Shown here in pieces: positions 1 to 7,690 of a stretch of DNA of 64,000 nucleotides. The notes under the pieces were generated by a model that saw only the letters and a program-made list of their open reading frames with translations, made no database searches and was not told the DNA's origin. The DNA is from Haloarcula limicola. Lineage in GTDB: Archaea; Halobacteriota; Halobacteria; Halobacteriales; Haloarculaceae. The translations under genes and the position numbers were made by a program. Position 1 is the first letter of the stretch. Each line of letters starts with the position of its first letter. Location of the stretch: assembly GCF_010119205.1 (NCBI RefSeq), contig NZ_WRXM01000002.1, forward strand, positions 426,982 to 490,981, in the 5' to 3' direction.

Positions 1-206
1 CGAAGTCCGAGTCGATAGCGCTGGTTCTCCTGAACGACGTATCCCGTCTCGTCGAGCACTTGGAGGTGATAGTGGACCGTACTCTTCGGGAGGTCGAGAG
101 ACGCCGCGAGTTCGGTTACGCCTTGCGGGCCGCGGTCGTCGAGCGCGGAGATTATCTCGAGGAGTTTCCCGGTCGTTCGATTCGACTTGTCCGGTTTCTC
201 GTCCAT
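1..206 (-). CDS. IclR-family transcriptional regulator, N-terminal part (partial)
   Basis: The gene runs off the left edge; only the first 68 codons are present, starting at the ATG whose complement is at 204-206. The translation begins MDEKPDKSNRTTGKLLEII and contains a winged helix-turn-helix: GPQGVTELAASLDLPKSTVHYHLQVL (shown here as GPQGVTELAASLD then LPKSTVHYHLQVL), followed by the wing strands GYVVQENQRYRLG. This is the DNA-binding domain of IclR regulators; the effector-binding GAF-like domain lies outside the window. It is divergent from the SDR dehydrogenase at 589 and so is the natural candidate to control the catabolic locus at 0.6-9.4 kb. That control is inferred from position only. 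IclR regulators commonly sit beside the catabolic genes they govern. Confidence 0.85.
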   Translation of the reverse strand, partial: MDEKPDKSNRTTGKLLEIISALDDRGPQGVTELAASLDLPKSTVHYHLQVLDETGYVVQENQRYRLGL

Positions 207-588
207 ACGCAGTAGTTCATAATAGTACGTAATAAACGTTGTTCGACCCACTTGAACGTCGTTGGACACACCGGCCGCTCTCGAGTAGTCGTCCCGGCTA
301 CGAGCGAGCGCATTCGCCCCTCTACCCGTCATATTATACTCGAACCGGCCGCTGGAGAAAGCAATTGTGGTGTGGTACCGAACACCACTATTTTCCGTTC
401 AAATCATCCGAACGGGTCTCCGTCGTTCTCACGCTAACCGGATCTTGGGAGAGACGCTTCGGGAATCGCGCTCGGTTGGAACTGCGCCGGTAGAGCGGGT
501 CACTGAGCGTTCTCGTCTCGTTCTACTCATTCGAACTCCCCAAGGTATGCATAGAATTATAAGTGAGGGTGTGACATACCGGTGTGTG
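207..588. promoter_or_regulatory. Divergent intergenic region with the SDR gene promoter
   Basis: 382 bases separate the IclR-type regulator from the dehydrogenase. No gene was supported here. A TATA box (AATTATAA) at 555-562 lies about 27-34 nt before the ATG at 589, the spacing expected for a leaderless haloarchaeal transcript. Operators for the adjacent IclR protein would be expected in this interval, but I could not identify a convincing palindrome by eye. Confidence 0.6.
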
Positions 589-1341
589 ATGCTCGATGGA
601 AAAACTGCAGTTGTAACTGGCGGTGCGAGCGGTATCGGCCGGGCGATTGCGAGAACGTACGCAGACCACGGTGCCAACGTCGTGATCGGAGACTGTCGAA
701 GAGAACCCCGGCGGGGCGGGCCACGGACCGAGGACCTGATCAACGACTCGGGCGGGGACGCGATTTTCGAGGACGCGGACGTCACGCAACTCGACGACGT
801 CGTCGACCTCGTGGACACTGCCGCTACCGAGTACGGCTCAGTCGACATCATGGTGAACAACGCCGGTATTCTGAGACAGACGCTCCTCCACGAAACGTCG
901 CCGGAGGACTGGCGCGAACTGATGCGTATCAACGTCGACGGCGTCTATCACGGGACGAAGGCAGCGCTCGACCATATGCTCGAGCAATCGAGTGGGAGTA
1001 TCGTCAACGTCTCTTCGATCAGCGGGCAGATCGGACGAGCGCAAGCGCCGGCGTACTGTACGTCGAAAGGTGCCGTGACGATGATGACTCGCCAGAACGC
1101 CATCGACTACGGTCCCGAGGGCATCCGAGTCAACGCCGTCGGGCCCGGTGGCACGCTGACCGCGATGGTCCACGAGGTCATGAGCGAAGAACGGCAGTCG
1201 TATCTCGAAGACGCGACGCCGCTTCGGCGGCTCGCCGAGCCCGAGGAGATAGCCGACGTCGCGACGTTCCTCGCGTCGGACATGGCGAGTTACGTAAACG
1301 GACACGTACTCATAGCCGACGGCGGTTTCTCTATCGTCTGA
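589..1341 (+). CDS. Short-chain dehydrogenase/reductase (SDR), possible DHPS 2-dehydrogenase
   Basis: A 250-aa classical SDR. The cofactor motif TGGASGIG is at residues 10-17, the NNAG motif at 90-93, and the catalytic residues are Ser142/143, Tyr156 and Lys160 (YCTSK). Asp35 at the end of the second beta strand suggests NAD(H) rather than NADP(H). The ATG at 589 was chosen because a TATA box sits at 555-562 and the protein then begins directly with the Rossmann fold; longer upstream starts add unrelated residues. SDR enzymes are generic, so the substrate cannot be read from sequence alone. Its neighbours (SuyAB-like lyase, HpsN-like dehydrogenase, TRAP transporter) suggest the role played by the SDR enzymes HpsO/HpsP in bacteria, interconverting DHPS enantiomers through the 2-keto form. 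This is inference. Confidence 0.85.
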   Translation: MLDGKTAVVTGGASGIGRAIARTYADHGANVVIGDCRREPRRGGPRTEDLINDSGGDAIFEDADVTQLDDVVDLVDTAATEYGSVDIMVNNAGILRQTLLHETSPEDWRELMRINVDGVYHGTKAALDHMLEQSSGSIVNVSSISGQIGRAQAPAYCTSKGAVTMMTRQNAIDYGPEGIRVNAVGPGGTLTAMVHEVMSEERQSYLEDATPLRRLAEPEEIADVATFLASDMASYVNGHVLIADGGFSIV

Positions 1342-1447
1342 GCCGCGTAGCGGCCGGCAGCGTTCTCTCTCGACGACCACGTCTCGTCCCAGCCGAAGCG
1401 ACGGCGCTGTCGATCGCCCGTCGCCTGTGAGCGGCGAGGACCACCAA

Positions 1448-1459
1448 CTATAAATAATT
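1448..1459 (+). promoter_or_regulatory. TATA box for the small membrane protein/yeiH operon
   Basis: CTATAAATAATT lies 25-36 nt upstream of the ATG at 1484, as expected for a leaderless haloarchaeal mRNA. Confidence 0.65.
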
Positions 1460-1483
1460 GCTCTACGCTTTTCGAATGAACGT

Positions 1484-1636
1484 ATGCTCGAGCAACACGA
1501 CAATTCGTCGAGCGAGCGATGCAACCACCTCCGAGACACGGTAGCTCGTCACTGGGCGTCACTCGACCGGGGGTGGAAAGCGGCGCTCTTCGGTGTCCTC
1601 ATCGTCCTGTTCGAACTCCTCGACGTCGGCCTCTGA
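1484..1636 (+). CDS. Small single-span membrane protein (50 aa)
   Basis: A 50-codon gene starting MLEQHDNSSSERCNHLRD and ending with a hydrophobic segment (WKAALFGVLIVLFELLDVGL) that would span or insert into the membrane. Support comes from the TATA box at 1448-1459 with leaderless spacing, and from the stop codon lying only two bases before the ATG of the YeiH-type exporter at 1639, so the two are almost certainly cotranscribed and probably translationally coupled. I recognise no named family. A peptide partner or assembly factor of the exporter is possible; there is no direct evidence. Confidence 0.6.
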   Translation: MLEQHDNSSSERCNHLRDTVARHWASLDRGWKAALFGVLIVLFELLDVGL

Positions 1637-1638
1637 CG

Positions 1639-2634
1639 ATGACCGCCCTATCACGGCTCCGCTCACTCTCGCCGGGGCTCGTCGTCCTTCTCGGAATCGC
1701 TGTGTGTAGCCGTCTGTTGGGTGATTCCGTCCCGGCACTCAGTCCGCTCATCGTGGCAATCGGTCTCGGAGCGGTCGCCGCTAACACGGTGGGTGTCCCC
1801 GAGTGGGCTCAGCCCGGTCTGAACACACACAGCCTCTTCCTCGAGACGGGAATCGTCCTGCTGGGGGTTCGTCTCACGCTGGGTGAACTCGTCCAAACCG
1901 GTCCACTCGTCCTCGGGCTCGCTACGAGTGTGGTCGTGTTCGGCGTCTTCTACATGGAGTTCGTCATCGGACGGCTCTTCGCAATCGGGCAGCGGACGAC
2001 GTCACTCCTCGCGGCCGGCGCGAGCGTCTGTGGGGTTTCCGCCGTGCTGGCCGTCGCTGGGAGTATCGAGGTAGACGAAACCGACATCACCTACGCCGTC
2101 GCGACGATACTCCTCTTCGATGCCGTGACGCTGGTCCTCTTTCCGGCCGCTGGCCAACTGCTCCAACTTTCGGACAAACAGTTCGGCATCTGGACCGGCC
2201 TCAGCCTGTTCTCGACGGGACCGACGGCGGCCGTCGGTTTTGCCGTCTCCGAGACGGCAGGACAGTGGGCGACCGTGACCAAATTGGTCCGAAACACGTT
2301 CATCGGCGTCGTCGCGGTCGGCTACGCGGTCCGCTACGCCACTGCAGAGACGGACCAGCTGGCAGTTTCACGCATCTGGAACCGGTTTCCGAAGTTTCTG
2401 CTCGGCTTTCTCGTGGTCGTCCTCGTCGCGAACCTCGGAACGTTCTCGTCCGGGGATGTGAGCACGATCGGGGCGGTTCGGTCGTGGTTGTTCCTGCTGG
2501 CCTTTGCGGGGCTGGGTTTCGACATCGGACTCGACGAGATTCGAGAAGCGGGCCTCAAACCGGTACTGCTCGTGTTCGTCCATCTCTTGACGGTCAGTTC
2601 GCTCGCTCTCTTGCTCGTCTTCACGATATTTTGA
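1639..2634 (+). CDS. YeiH/UPF0324-family putative sulfate/sulfite exporter
   Basis: A 331-aa polytopic membrane protein of about ten hydrophobic segments matching the YeiH (putative sulfate exporter) family. Family-like features are the segment ASVCGVSAVLAVAG in mid-protein and the later WATVTKLVRNTFIG stretch. The ATG at 1639 follows the stop of the 50-aa gene by two bases; a longer in-frame opening upstream runs through that small gene and is rejected. The family is annotated as exporting sulfur oxyanions, although few members are characterised. Next to a sulfolactate-lyase-like gene pair it would plausibly remove the sulfite or sulfate released from an organosulfonate, the job done by SuyZ/TauZ-type exporters in bacteria. 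Substrate is inferred. Confidence 0.85.
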   Translation: MTALSRLRSLSPGLVVLLGIAVCSRLLGDSVPALSPLIVAIGLGAVAANTVGVPEWAQPGLNTHSLFLETGIVLLGVRLTLGELVQTGPLVLGLATSVVVFGVFYMEFVIGRLFAIGQRTTSLLAAGASVCGVSAVLAVAGSIEVDETDITYAVATILLFDAVTLVLFPAAGQLLQLSDKQFGIWTGLSLFSTGPTAAVGFAVSETAGQWATVTKLVRNTFIGVVAVGYAVRYATAETDQLAVSRIWNRFPKFLLGFLVVVLVANLGTFSSGDVSTIGAVRSWLFLLAFAGLGFDIGLDEIREAGLKPVLLVFVHLLTVSSLALLLVFTIF

Positions 2635-2646
2635 GTTCACCAACAC

Positions 2647-2655
2647 ATTTATATG
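2647..2655 (+). promoter_or_regulatory. TATA box for the suyA-like gene
   Basis: ATTTATATG ends 25 nt before the ATG at 2680. It also shows that the earlier ATG inside this element (2653) cannot be the start, because it would lie upstream of the transcript start. Confidence 0.65.
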
Positions 2656-2679
2656 TCGCTGGGAAGATTCACAGCCTGT

Positions 2680-3003
2680 ATGCCCGACAGGTATCTGCAA
2701 GTAGTCGAACCAACGGACAACGTCGCGACGGCGCTGCGCGAACTCGAAGCCGGTGAGACCGTTTCGGTCGGCGTCGGCGACGAGGAACGCACCGTCGAGA
2801 TCGCCGAAGACGTAATCTTCGGCCACAAGATTGCTATCGAGGACATCGCGTCCGGCGAGACGATCACGAAGTACGGCAAAAGTATCGGTAACGCGACAGA
2901 GGACATCCCCGCAGGGACGTGGGTGCACGTCCACAACGTCGAATCGAACTACGGTCGTGGTGACCTCGCCGACGACGAGCAAGCGAAGGTAGTGAGTGAG
3001 TAA
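2680..3003 (+). CDS. suyA: UxaA-family small subunit (SAF domain), sulfolactate sulfo-lyase subunit A-like
   Basis: A 107-aa stand-alone SAF domain, the part that forms the N-terminus of one-chain altronate dehydratases. Recognisable blocks are HKIAIEDIASGETITKYG, then IGNATEDIPAGTWVHVHNV near the C-terminus. The start at 2680 is set by the TATA box at 2647-2655. The partner large subunit begins five bases after the stop. A split small/large arrangement of roughly 100 + 390 aa is that of (2R)-sulfolactate sulfo-lyase SuyAB, which cleaves sulfolactate to pyruvate and sulfite, but split altronate dehydratases also occur in archaea. The neighbouring HpsN-like enzyme, YeiH exporter and TRAP system favour the sulfolactate reading. 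The gene symbol is therefore provisional. Confidence 0.7.
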   Translation: MPDRYLQVVEPTDNVATALRELEAGETVSVGVGDEERTVEIAEDVIFGHKIAIEDIASGETITKYGKSIGNATEDIPAGTWVHVHNVESNYGRGDLADDEQAKVVSE

Positions 3004-3007
3004 GACA

Positions 3008-4180
3008 ATGAACGACAACCAATTCCTCGGATACGAACGCGACGACGGCAGCGTCGGCATACGAAATCATACAGTTATCGTCTCGACGGCACCCTACGCC
3101 AACGATACGGTCAAGCGGGCAGCGGACATCGTCGAAGACGCCATTCCGATCACGCATCCGCTCGGGCGCTGTCAGACCAAGCCCGACGTCTTCCAGACCT
3201 ATCGCACCCTGCTGGGGTACGCAACGCATCCCAACACCTACGGCGCGGTGGTCGTCGCCCACGCCGGCGAAATCGTCGACGGCGACGAACTCGCCGAAGA
3301 CATCGCCGAGACCGGCCGACCGAGCGACTCGGTCAACATTCACCGAGAGAAAGGCGTCATGAACGCCCTCAAGCGGACAGTCAACTCCGCCCAGGAGATG
3401 GCCCAGGACGCCAGCGCACAGAAGCGCGTCCCCTCGGACATGTCGAACCTGACCTTCGGTATCAACTGCGCGACTTCGGACACGACGAGCGGGCTCTGCC
3501 AGCACAAGGCGACGGCCAACGCCGTCTGGCGGCTCATCGACGACTACGGCGGGCGGGGCTGCTTCGCCGAGACGCCCGAGTTTTTCGGCGGCGAGAACGA
3601 ACTTTCGGAACGGGCGGTCAACGACGAGGTCAAACAGGAGATCCTCGAACGCGTCGAGCACTGGGACGACCGGCTTCAGGCGACCGGCTACGACGTCCGC
3701 GGCGCACAGCCCACGCCGGACAACATGGACGGCGGGCTGACCACCATCGAGGAGAAGTCGCTCGGTGCGCTGGTAAAATCCGGCGACGGCCCCATTCAGG
3801 ACATCATCGACTACGGCGCGAAGATTCCCCGCGATTCGGGGATGTACATCATGGACACGCCCGGCCACGGCGCGGAATCCGTAACAGGGATCGGCGCGGG
3901 CGGCGCGCACTTCATGGTCATCTCGACGGGACAGGGCCACACGCTCTCGAACGCGGTGATGCCGACGATCAAGATCACCGGGAATCCCGGAAGCGCCGAG
4001 CGCGTCCCCGAGGAGACCGACGTCGACGTCAGCGAGGCACTGGTCGGCGACGAGTCCTTCGACTGGGCGACCGACCAGCTCTGGGACGAGATCGTCGACG
4101 TGGTAAACGGCAAGGTCACCCTGAGTGAGGCGCTGGGCGAGAGTCAGTTCGCCATCCACCGCATCGGTCCCTCGACCTGA
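3008..4180 (+). CDS. suyB: UxaA-family large subunit, sulfolactate sulfo-lyase subunit B-like
   Basis: A 390-aa catalytic part of the UxaA/GarD hydro-lyase family. It opens with the family block DDGSVGIRNHTVIV (residues 12-25), has GRCQTKPD around Cys55, the NCATSDTTSG block with Cys154, and later MDTPGHGAESVTG...AGGAHFMVISTGQGH and PTIKITGNP. ATG 3008 is preferred over an in-frame GTG at 2996 that overlaps the upstream gene. In SuyAB this subunit carries out elimination of sulfite from (R)-sulfolactate; in UxaA it dehydrates altronate with a metal cofactor. The sequence alone does not separate these. Context (exporter, HpsN-like dehydrogenase, TRAP transporter) supports sulfonate chemistry. 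Confidence 0.75.
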   Translation: MNDNQFLGYERDDGSVGIRNHTVIVSTAPYANDTVKRAADIVEDAIPITHPLGRCQTKPDVFQTYRTLLGYATHPNTYGAVVVAHAGEIVDGDELAEDIAETGRPSDSVNIHREKGVMNALKRTVNSAQEMAQDASAQKRVPSDMSNLTFGINCATSDTTSGLCQHKATANAVWRLIDDYGGRGCFAETPEFFGGENELSERAVNDEVKQEILERVEHWDDRLQATGYDVRGAQPTPDNMDGGLTTIEEKSLGALVKSGDGPIQDIIDYGAKIPRDSGMYIMDTPGHGAESVTGIGAGGAHFMVISTGQGHTLSNAVMPTIKITGNPGSAERVPEETDVDVSEALVGDESFDWATDQLWDEIVDVVNGKVTLSEALGESQFAIHRIGPST

Positions 4181-4322
4181 GGAACGCTACTCCGACTCCC
4201 CTGGTTCGGACCGAACCGATTAGCGGTTAGCGGTTCAGGCAGTAATATTTGAGCGGTTGTCTTACGAATGAATATTACTTAAGCAGCAAAAAATTTTAGT
4301 AGTTAGAGATAGACGTTCGGGT
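4181..4322 (+). promoter_or_regulatory. Promoter of the hpsN-like gene
   Basis: An AT-rich 142-base spacer. AAAATTTTAG at 4290-4299 is a TATA-like box 24-33 nt before the ATG at 4323, so the hpsN-like gene has its own leaderless promoter besides possible read-through from the suyAB-like genes. Confidence 0.5.
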
Positions 4323-5603
4323 ATGGGAGCTGAACGCACCTACCTCAAAGAGGCACCCGACCAGTCGACGGAAATCTCGAAAGACGTCCGCGACAGCGTC
4401 TACGAGATTCTCTCTTCGGTTCGCGAGGACCAGGACGAAGCAGTTCGAGAGTTGACCGCGAAGTTCGACGGCGTCGAACTCGAGGAGTTCCGAGTCACGG
4501 ACGAGGAAATCGAGTCGGCGCGCGAGCAGTTGACCGAAGAGGAGAAAGAACGAATCGACTACAGCATCGAACGCATTCGGAACTTCGCCGAGGCGCAAAA
4601 AGACTCGATAGACAGCGACTTCGAAGAAGAATTCGGCGACGGCATTCGGTGCGGCCAGCGGACGCTCCCGGTCGAAGCAGCGGGAACGTACGTCCCCGGC
4701 GGGCACTTCACCCATATCTCGTCGGCACCGATGTCGATAGTCCCCGCCCGCGTCGCGGGCGTCGATAGGGTCGTTACCTGTACGCCGCCGCGCCCGGACG
4801 GTTCGGCGAACGCCTACCAGCTGTACGCGATGGACCAGTCGGGCGCCGACGAGATTTACAAGATCGGCGGCGCACAGGCCATCGGAGCGATGGCCTACGG
4901 CACCGAAACCGTGGAATCAGTCGACGTGATTTCGGGGCCGGGCAACGTTTTCGTCTTCGAGGCCAAGCGACAGGTGTTCGGTGACGTCGACATCGACTTA
5001 CTGCCCGGACCGACGGAGGTGCTCGTCATTGCAGACGAGACGGCCGACCCGGAAATCGTGGCATTGGACCTGCTCTCACAGGCCGAACACACCGAGACGT
5101 CACAACCGGTTCTCGTCTCGACGGATCAGGGTCTCGCCGAACGGACGCTAGAGGAAATCGAGACGTGGCTGCCGAAGTTAGAAACCGAGGAGACAGCGCG
5201 CGTGTGTTGGGAGGAAAACGGCGAAGTCATCGTCGTCCCGGACGAGGACGCCGCCGCAGCGGTGTCCGACGAGTACGCCATCGAACACGTCCAGATCATG
5301 ACCGAAGAGCCCCGCGACATCCTCGAGGACCTCCACCACTACGGAGGGGCCTTCCTGGGACACGACGCGCCCGTGGCGTTCGGCGACAAGGTGACTGGTC
5401 CGGACCATATCCTTCCGACTCATGGGACCGCCCGTTTCAACGGCGGCTGTTGGGTCGGGGCCTACATGAAGACGATTACCCACCAGCAACTCACGCCCGA
5501 GGGGGCAGCACACCTGTCGGAGTACGCTGCGCGTATCTCCGAAATGGAAGGGATGCACGGCCACCAGCTTTCGGCCGAGCATCGGCCGGTCGACCAGAAG
5601 TGA
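4323..5603 (+). CDS. hpsN: Histidinol-dehydrogenase-family enzyme, sulfopropanediol 3-dehydrogenase-like
   Basis: A 426-aa member of the HisD family. All the zinc and catalytic positions known from HisD can be matched: Gln253 and His256 (LLSQAEH), Glu321-His322 (EHVQI), Asp355 and His362 (GDKVTGPDHILPT), Glu409 and His414 (EGMHGH). HisD-family enzymes carry out two successive NAD-dependent oxidations of an alcohol to an acid. HpsN uses this chemistry to turn (R)-DHPS into (R)-sulfolactate, which SuyAB then cleaves. No histidine biosynthesis gene is nearby, whereas a SuyAB-like pair precedes it and a TRAP transporter follows. The block NGGCWVGAYMKTITHQQLT differs from ordinary HisD and resembles HpsN-type proteins as I remember them. 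True histidinol dehydrogenase remains the alternative. Confidence 0.7.
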   Translation: MGAERTYLKEAPDQSTEISKDVRDSVYEILSSVREDQDEAVRELTAKFDGVELEEFRVTDEEIESAREQLTEEEKERIDYSIERIRNFAEAQKDSIDSDFEEEFGDGIRCGQRTLPVEAAGTYVPGGHFTHISSAPMSIVPARVAGVDRVVTCTPPRPDGSANAYQLYAMDQSGADEIYKIGGAQAIGAMAYGTETVESVDVISGPGNVFVFEAKRQVFGDVDIDLLPGPTEVLVIADETADPEIVALDLLSQAEHTETSQPVLVSTDQGLAERTLEEIETWLPKLETEETARVCWEENGEVIVVPDEDAAAAVSDEYAIEHVQIMTEEPRDILEDLHHYGGAFLGHDAPVAFGDKVTGPDHILPTHGTARFNGGCWVGAYMKTITHQQLTPEGAAHLSEYAARISEMEGMHGHQLSAEHRPVDQK

Positions 5604-5941
5604 CTGAACGGAGACACGCCGATGCCAGACGTCCGTAGTCCCAATCGAAACGATTCGCACACCGACCGTGACGACGGCGTGTGGCCGAGCGTTCACTGAC
5701 TTTCGACGCCGACGACAGTTCGGAGCGGCCAGTCGGAGCTTCGACGGACTTACCGCAAGCACACCAGTACGGGCTCGGGTATCGATACGGGAAGCAGCTA
5801 TCGGTGCGCCGGGTACGAGGACTGCCGAGTTCAGGTTTCTACGGGCTTGAGATGCCCCTTCTATTACAGTAGAGGGAGACAACGAGTGGGATCACGTCTA
5901 TGTCCATAAATTATTTATGTTCCCATCTTCACGTATAGGCC
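5604..5941 (+). promoter_or_regulatory. Intergenic region with TRAP operon promoter
   Basis: No gene was supported in these 338 bases. An extended TATA element (ATAAATTATTTATG) at 5906-5919 lies 23-36 nt before the ATG of the TRAP binding protein at 5942 and should give a leaderless dctPQM transcript. Confidence 0.6.
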
Positions 5942-7078
5942 ATGCCGAGAGTCAACAGACGGCAATACATCAAAGGAATCGGTAGCGCGACCAGCATCGT
6001 TGCACTTGCGGGCTGTAGCGGCGACGGTGGCGACGGCGGTGGCAGCGGTAGTGGAAACACCGGCGGGGAACAGACCGGAGGAGCGACTTCGGGTTCGGGA
6101 GGCGAGTCCTACCAGATGGACGTCGCCACGGCCTACAAAATCGGCACGACGGAAGTCTACCCGGTGATGCAACAGGCGTTCAAGAAGAACGTCGAGGAGG
6201 CTTCGAACGGGCAAATTACGGTGAAACTTCATCCGAATGGCGTACTGGGCTCGGGCTCTCAACTCGCCCAGAAGGTTCAGTCGGGAACTGTTCAAGCGGC
6301 ACAGTTCTCGTTCTCGAACTTCTCGCCGTACGCCTCGGCGGTCGACCTGGTAAACCTGCCGTACTTCGCCGGAACGAACCAGCAGTTCGTCAACTTAGTC
6401 ACGAGCGACGCGTGGGAGAGCAACGTTCACAACAAGATACGGTCGAACGGATTCGAGCCGCTGTTCTATCTGGTCATCGACCCGCGAGCGGTCGGCGTCG
6501 GCAAAGGGAAAAATAAGGTGATGGTCCCCTCCGATATGAAGGGGTACAAACACCGAATTCCCGGTTCAGAGATTCTCAAAGAGACGTGGAACATGGCCGG
6601 TGCCAATCCGACTCCGATTCCGTGGGGCGAGACGCCGACTGCCATCGAGGAAGGCGTCGCGGACTCGCTTCACGTCTCCATCGAAGCGTTCGTCGCGTTC
6701 GGATTCAGCGACCTCGTCTCGCACATTACGCGAATCAAGATGGTCGAAGACGCGCAGGTGTACGCGATGAACCGGCAGTGGTACCAGAAGCTTCCGAGCA
6801 ACCTTCAGAAAGCGGTCGACGAGGCCGCAAAGCAGACGTTCCAGGCGAATCTCGAACAGGTGCCGAAGTCCCGGAAGGAATCTATCAGCCAACTCGAAGA
6901 GGCCGGCGTGAAGATTCACGACCCATCGGACAGTCAGATCCAGCAGTGGAAAGACGCAGTCGGCTATCAGCGTAGCGAGTGGGATAGTTGGAAAGAGAAG
7001 CTAGCGGGCGATATGGAGACGTTCAAGGCATTAGAGAAGGCGACGGAGAAACAGAGCGAGTTCGAAGTCCCGAGTTGA
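5942..7078 (+). CDS. dctP: TRAP transporter substrate-binding lipoprotein (DctP family)
   Basis: A 378-aa extracytoplasmic solute receptor. The N-terminus has a twin-arginine motif (RRQYIKGIG, residues 6-14), a short hydrophobic stretch and a lipobox ALAGC with Cys25, then a Gly/Ser-rich tether, so the protein is exported folded and lipid-anchored outside the cell. The mature part follows DctP order: the initial MDVATAYKIGT strand, the segment DLVNLPYFAG, the helix GYKHRIPGSEI and WGETPTAIEEGVADS, which in this family surrounds the carboxylate-binding arginine. DctP receptors normally bind organic acids; the adjacent genes suggest a sulfonate such as DHPS (compare HpsK/HpsL/HpsM), by inference. 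DctQ and DctM follow. Confidence 0.9.
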   Translation: MPRVNRRQYIKGIGSATSIVALAGCSGDGGDGGGSGSGNTGGEQTGGATSGSGGESYQMDVATAYKIGTTEVYPVMQQAFKKNVEEASNGQITVKLHPNGVLGSGSQLAQKVQSGTVQAAQFSFSNFSPYASAVDLVNLPYFAGTNQQFVNLVTSDAWESNVHNKIRSNGFEPLFYLVIDPRAVGVGKGKNKVMVPSDMKGYKHRIPGSEILKETWNMAGANPTPIPWGETPTAIEEGVADSLHVSIEAFVAFGFSDLVSHITRIKMVEDAQVYAMNRQWYQKLPSNLQKAVDEAAKQTFQANLEQVPKSRKESISQLEEAGVKIHDPSDSQIQQWKDAVGYQRSEWDSWKEKLAGDMETFKALEKATEKQSEFEVPS

Positions 7079-7122
7079 ATCTGTGAGAGCGGAATCGCGG
7101 GAGACTACTAAAACACCAGATC

Positions 7123-7689
7123 ATGTCCGAAAGTACGATACAGGCTACGAAGTCAGACGGGGCCACGAATAGAGCGTCGAGGTTCGCACGGGCGTTGAAC
7201 GAGAACCTAGAGCGGTATCTCCTCCTCTCTTTTTACGTATACATCATTGCAATAATCGGTGTCGAGGTCTTTCGGCGATTCGTTCTCAACAACGCCAGTC
7301 TCTGGGGCGAGGAGACAGCGCGGTACATGTTCATCTACCTGACCTGGATCGGTGCCAGTTGGGGAATCAACGAGCGATTACACATCCGCATCGATATCCT
7401 CCACCAGTACGTCTCAGAGCGCGTGACCGGGATGTTGTATATCCTCGGCGACCTCGTCACCCTCGCTTTCGTCGTCGTCGCTATCCGGTGGACGATTCCA
7501 CAGCTACAGACCCAACTCCAGTTCGGGGCGGTATCGGAGGCGCTTCGCGTCGACATGATTTACTTTCAGGTGGCGATACCGCTCGGAATGAGTCTCATCG
7601 CAGTCCGGGTGCTACAAGCGCTGTATCGGGACGTTCAGGACGTCCGTGAGGGCCGTCCGGTGTATAAGGGCGAGGAGCTGTTCTCGTAA
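7123..7689 (+). CDS. dctQ: TRAP transporter small permease (DctQ family)
   Basis: A 188-aa protein with four hydrophobic helices after a hydrophilic N-terminus of about 30 residues. The family hallmark is the polar stretch after the first span, WGEETARYMFIYLTWIGAS, followed by RLHIRIDIL. It starts 44 bases after dctP and ends one base before dctM, consistent with one operon. DctQ joins DctM in the membrane and is required for sodium-coupled uptake of the substrate delivered by DctP. Confidence 0.88.
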   Translation: MSESTIQATKSDGATNRASRFARALNENLERYLLLSFYVYIIAIIGVEVFRRFVLNNASLWGEETARYMFIYLTWIGASWGINERLHIRIDILHQYVSERVTGMLYILGDLVTLAFVVVAIRWTIPQLQTQLQFGAVSEALRVDMIYFQVAIPLGMSLIAVRVLQALYRDVQDVREGRPVYKGEELFS

Positions 7690-7690
7690 C

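Noticed and set aside
2864-4159. 431-codon antisense frame opposite the suyB-like gene
   Set aside because: Shadow of a high-GC gene; valine/arginine-rich translation without motifs.
4323-5603. Histidine biosynthesis gene hisD
   Set aside because: Not excluded, but no other his gene is near and the surrounding genes all fit organosulfonate catabolism; recorded as the main alternative.
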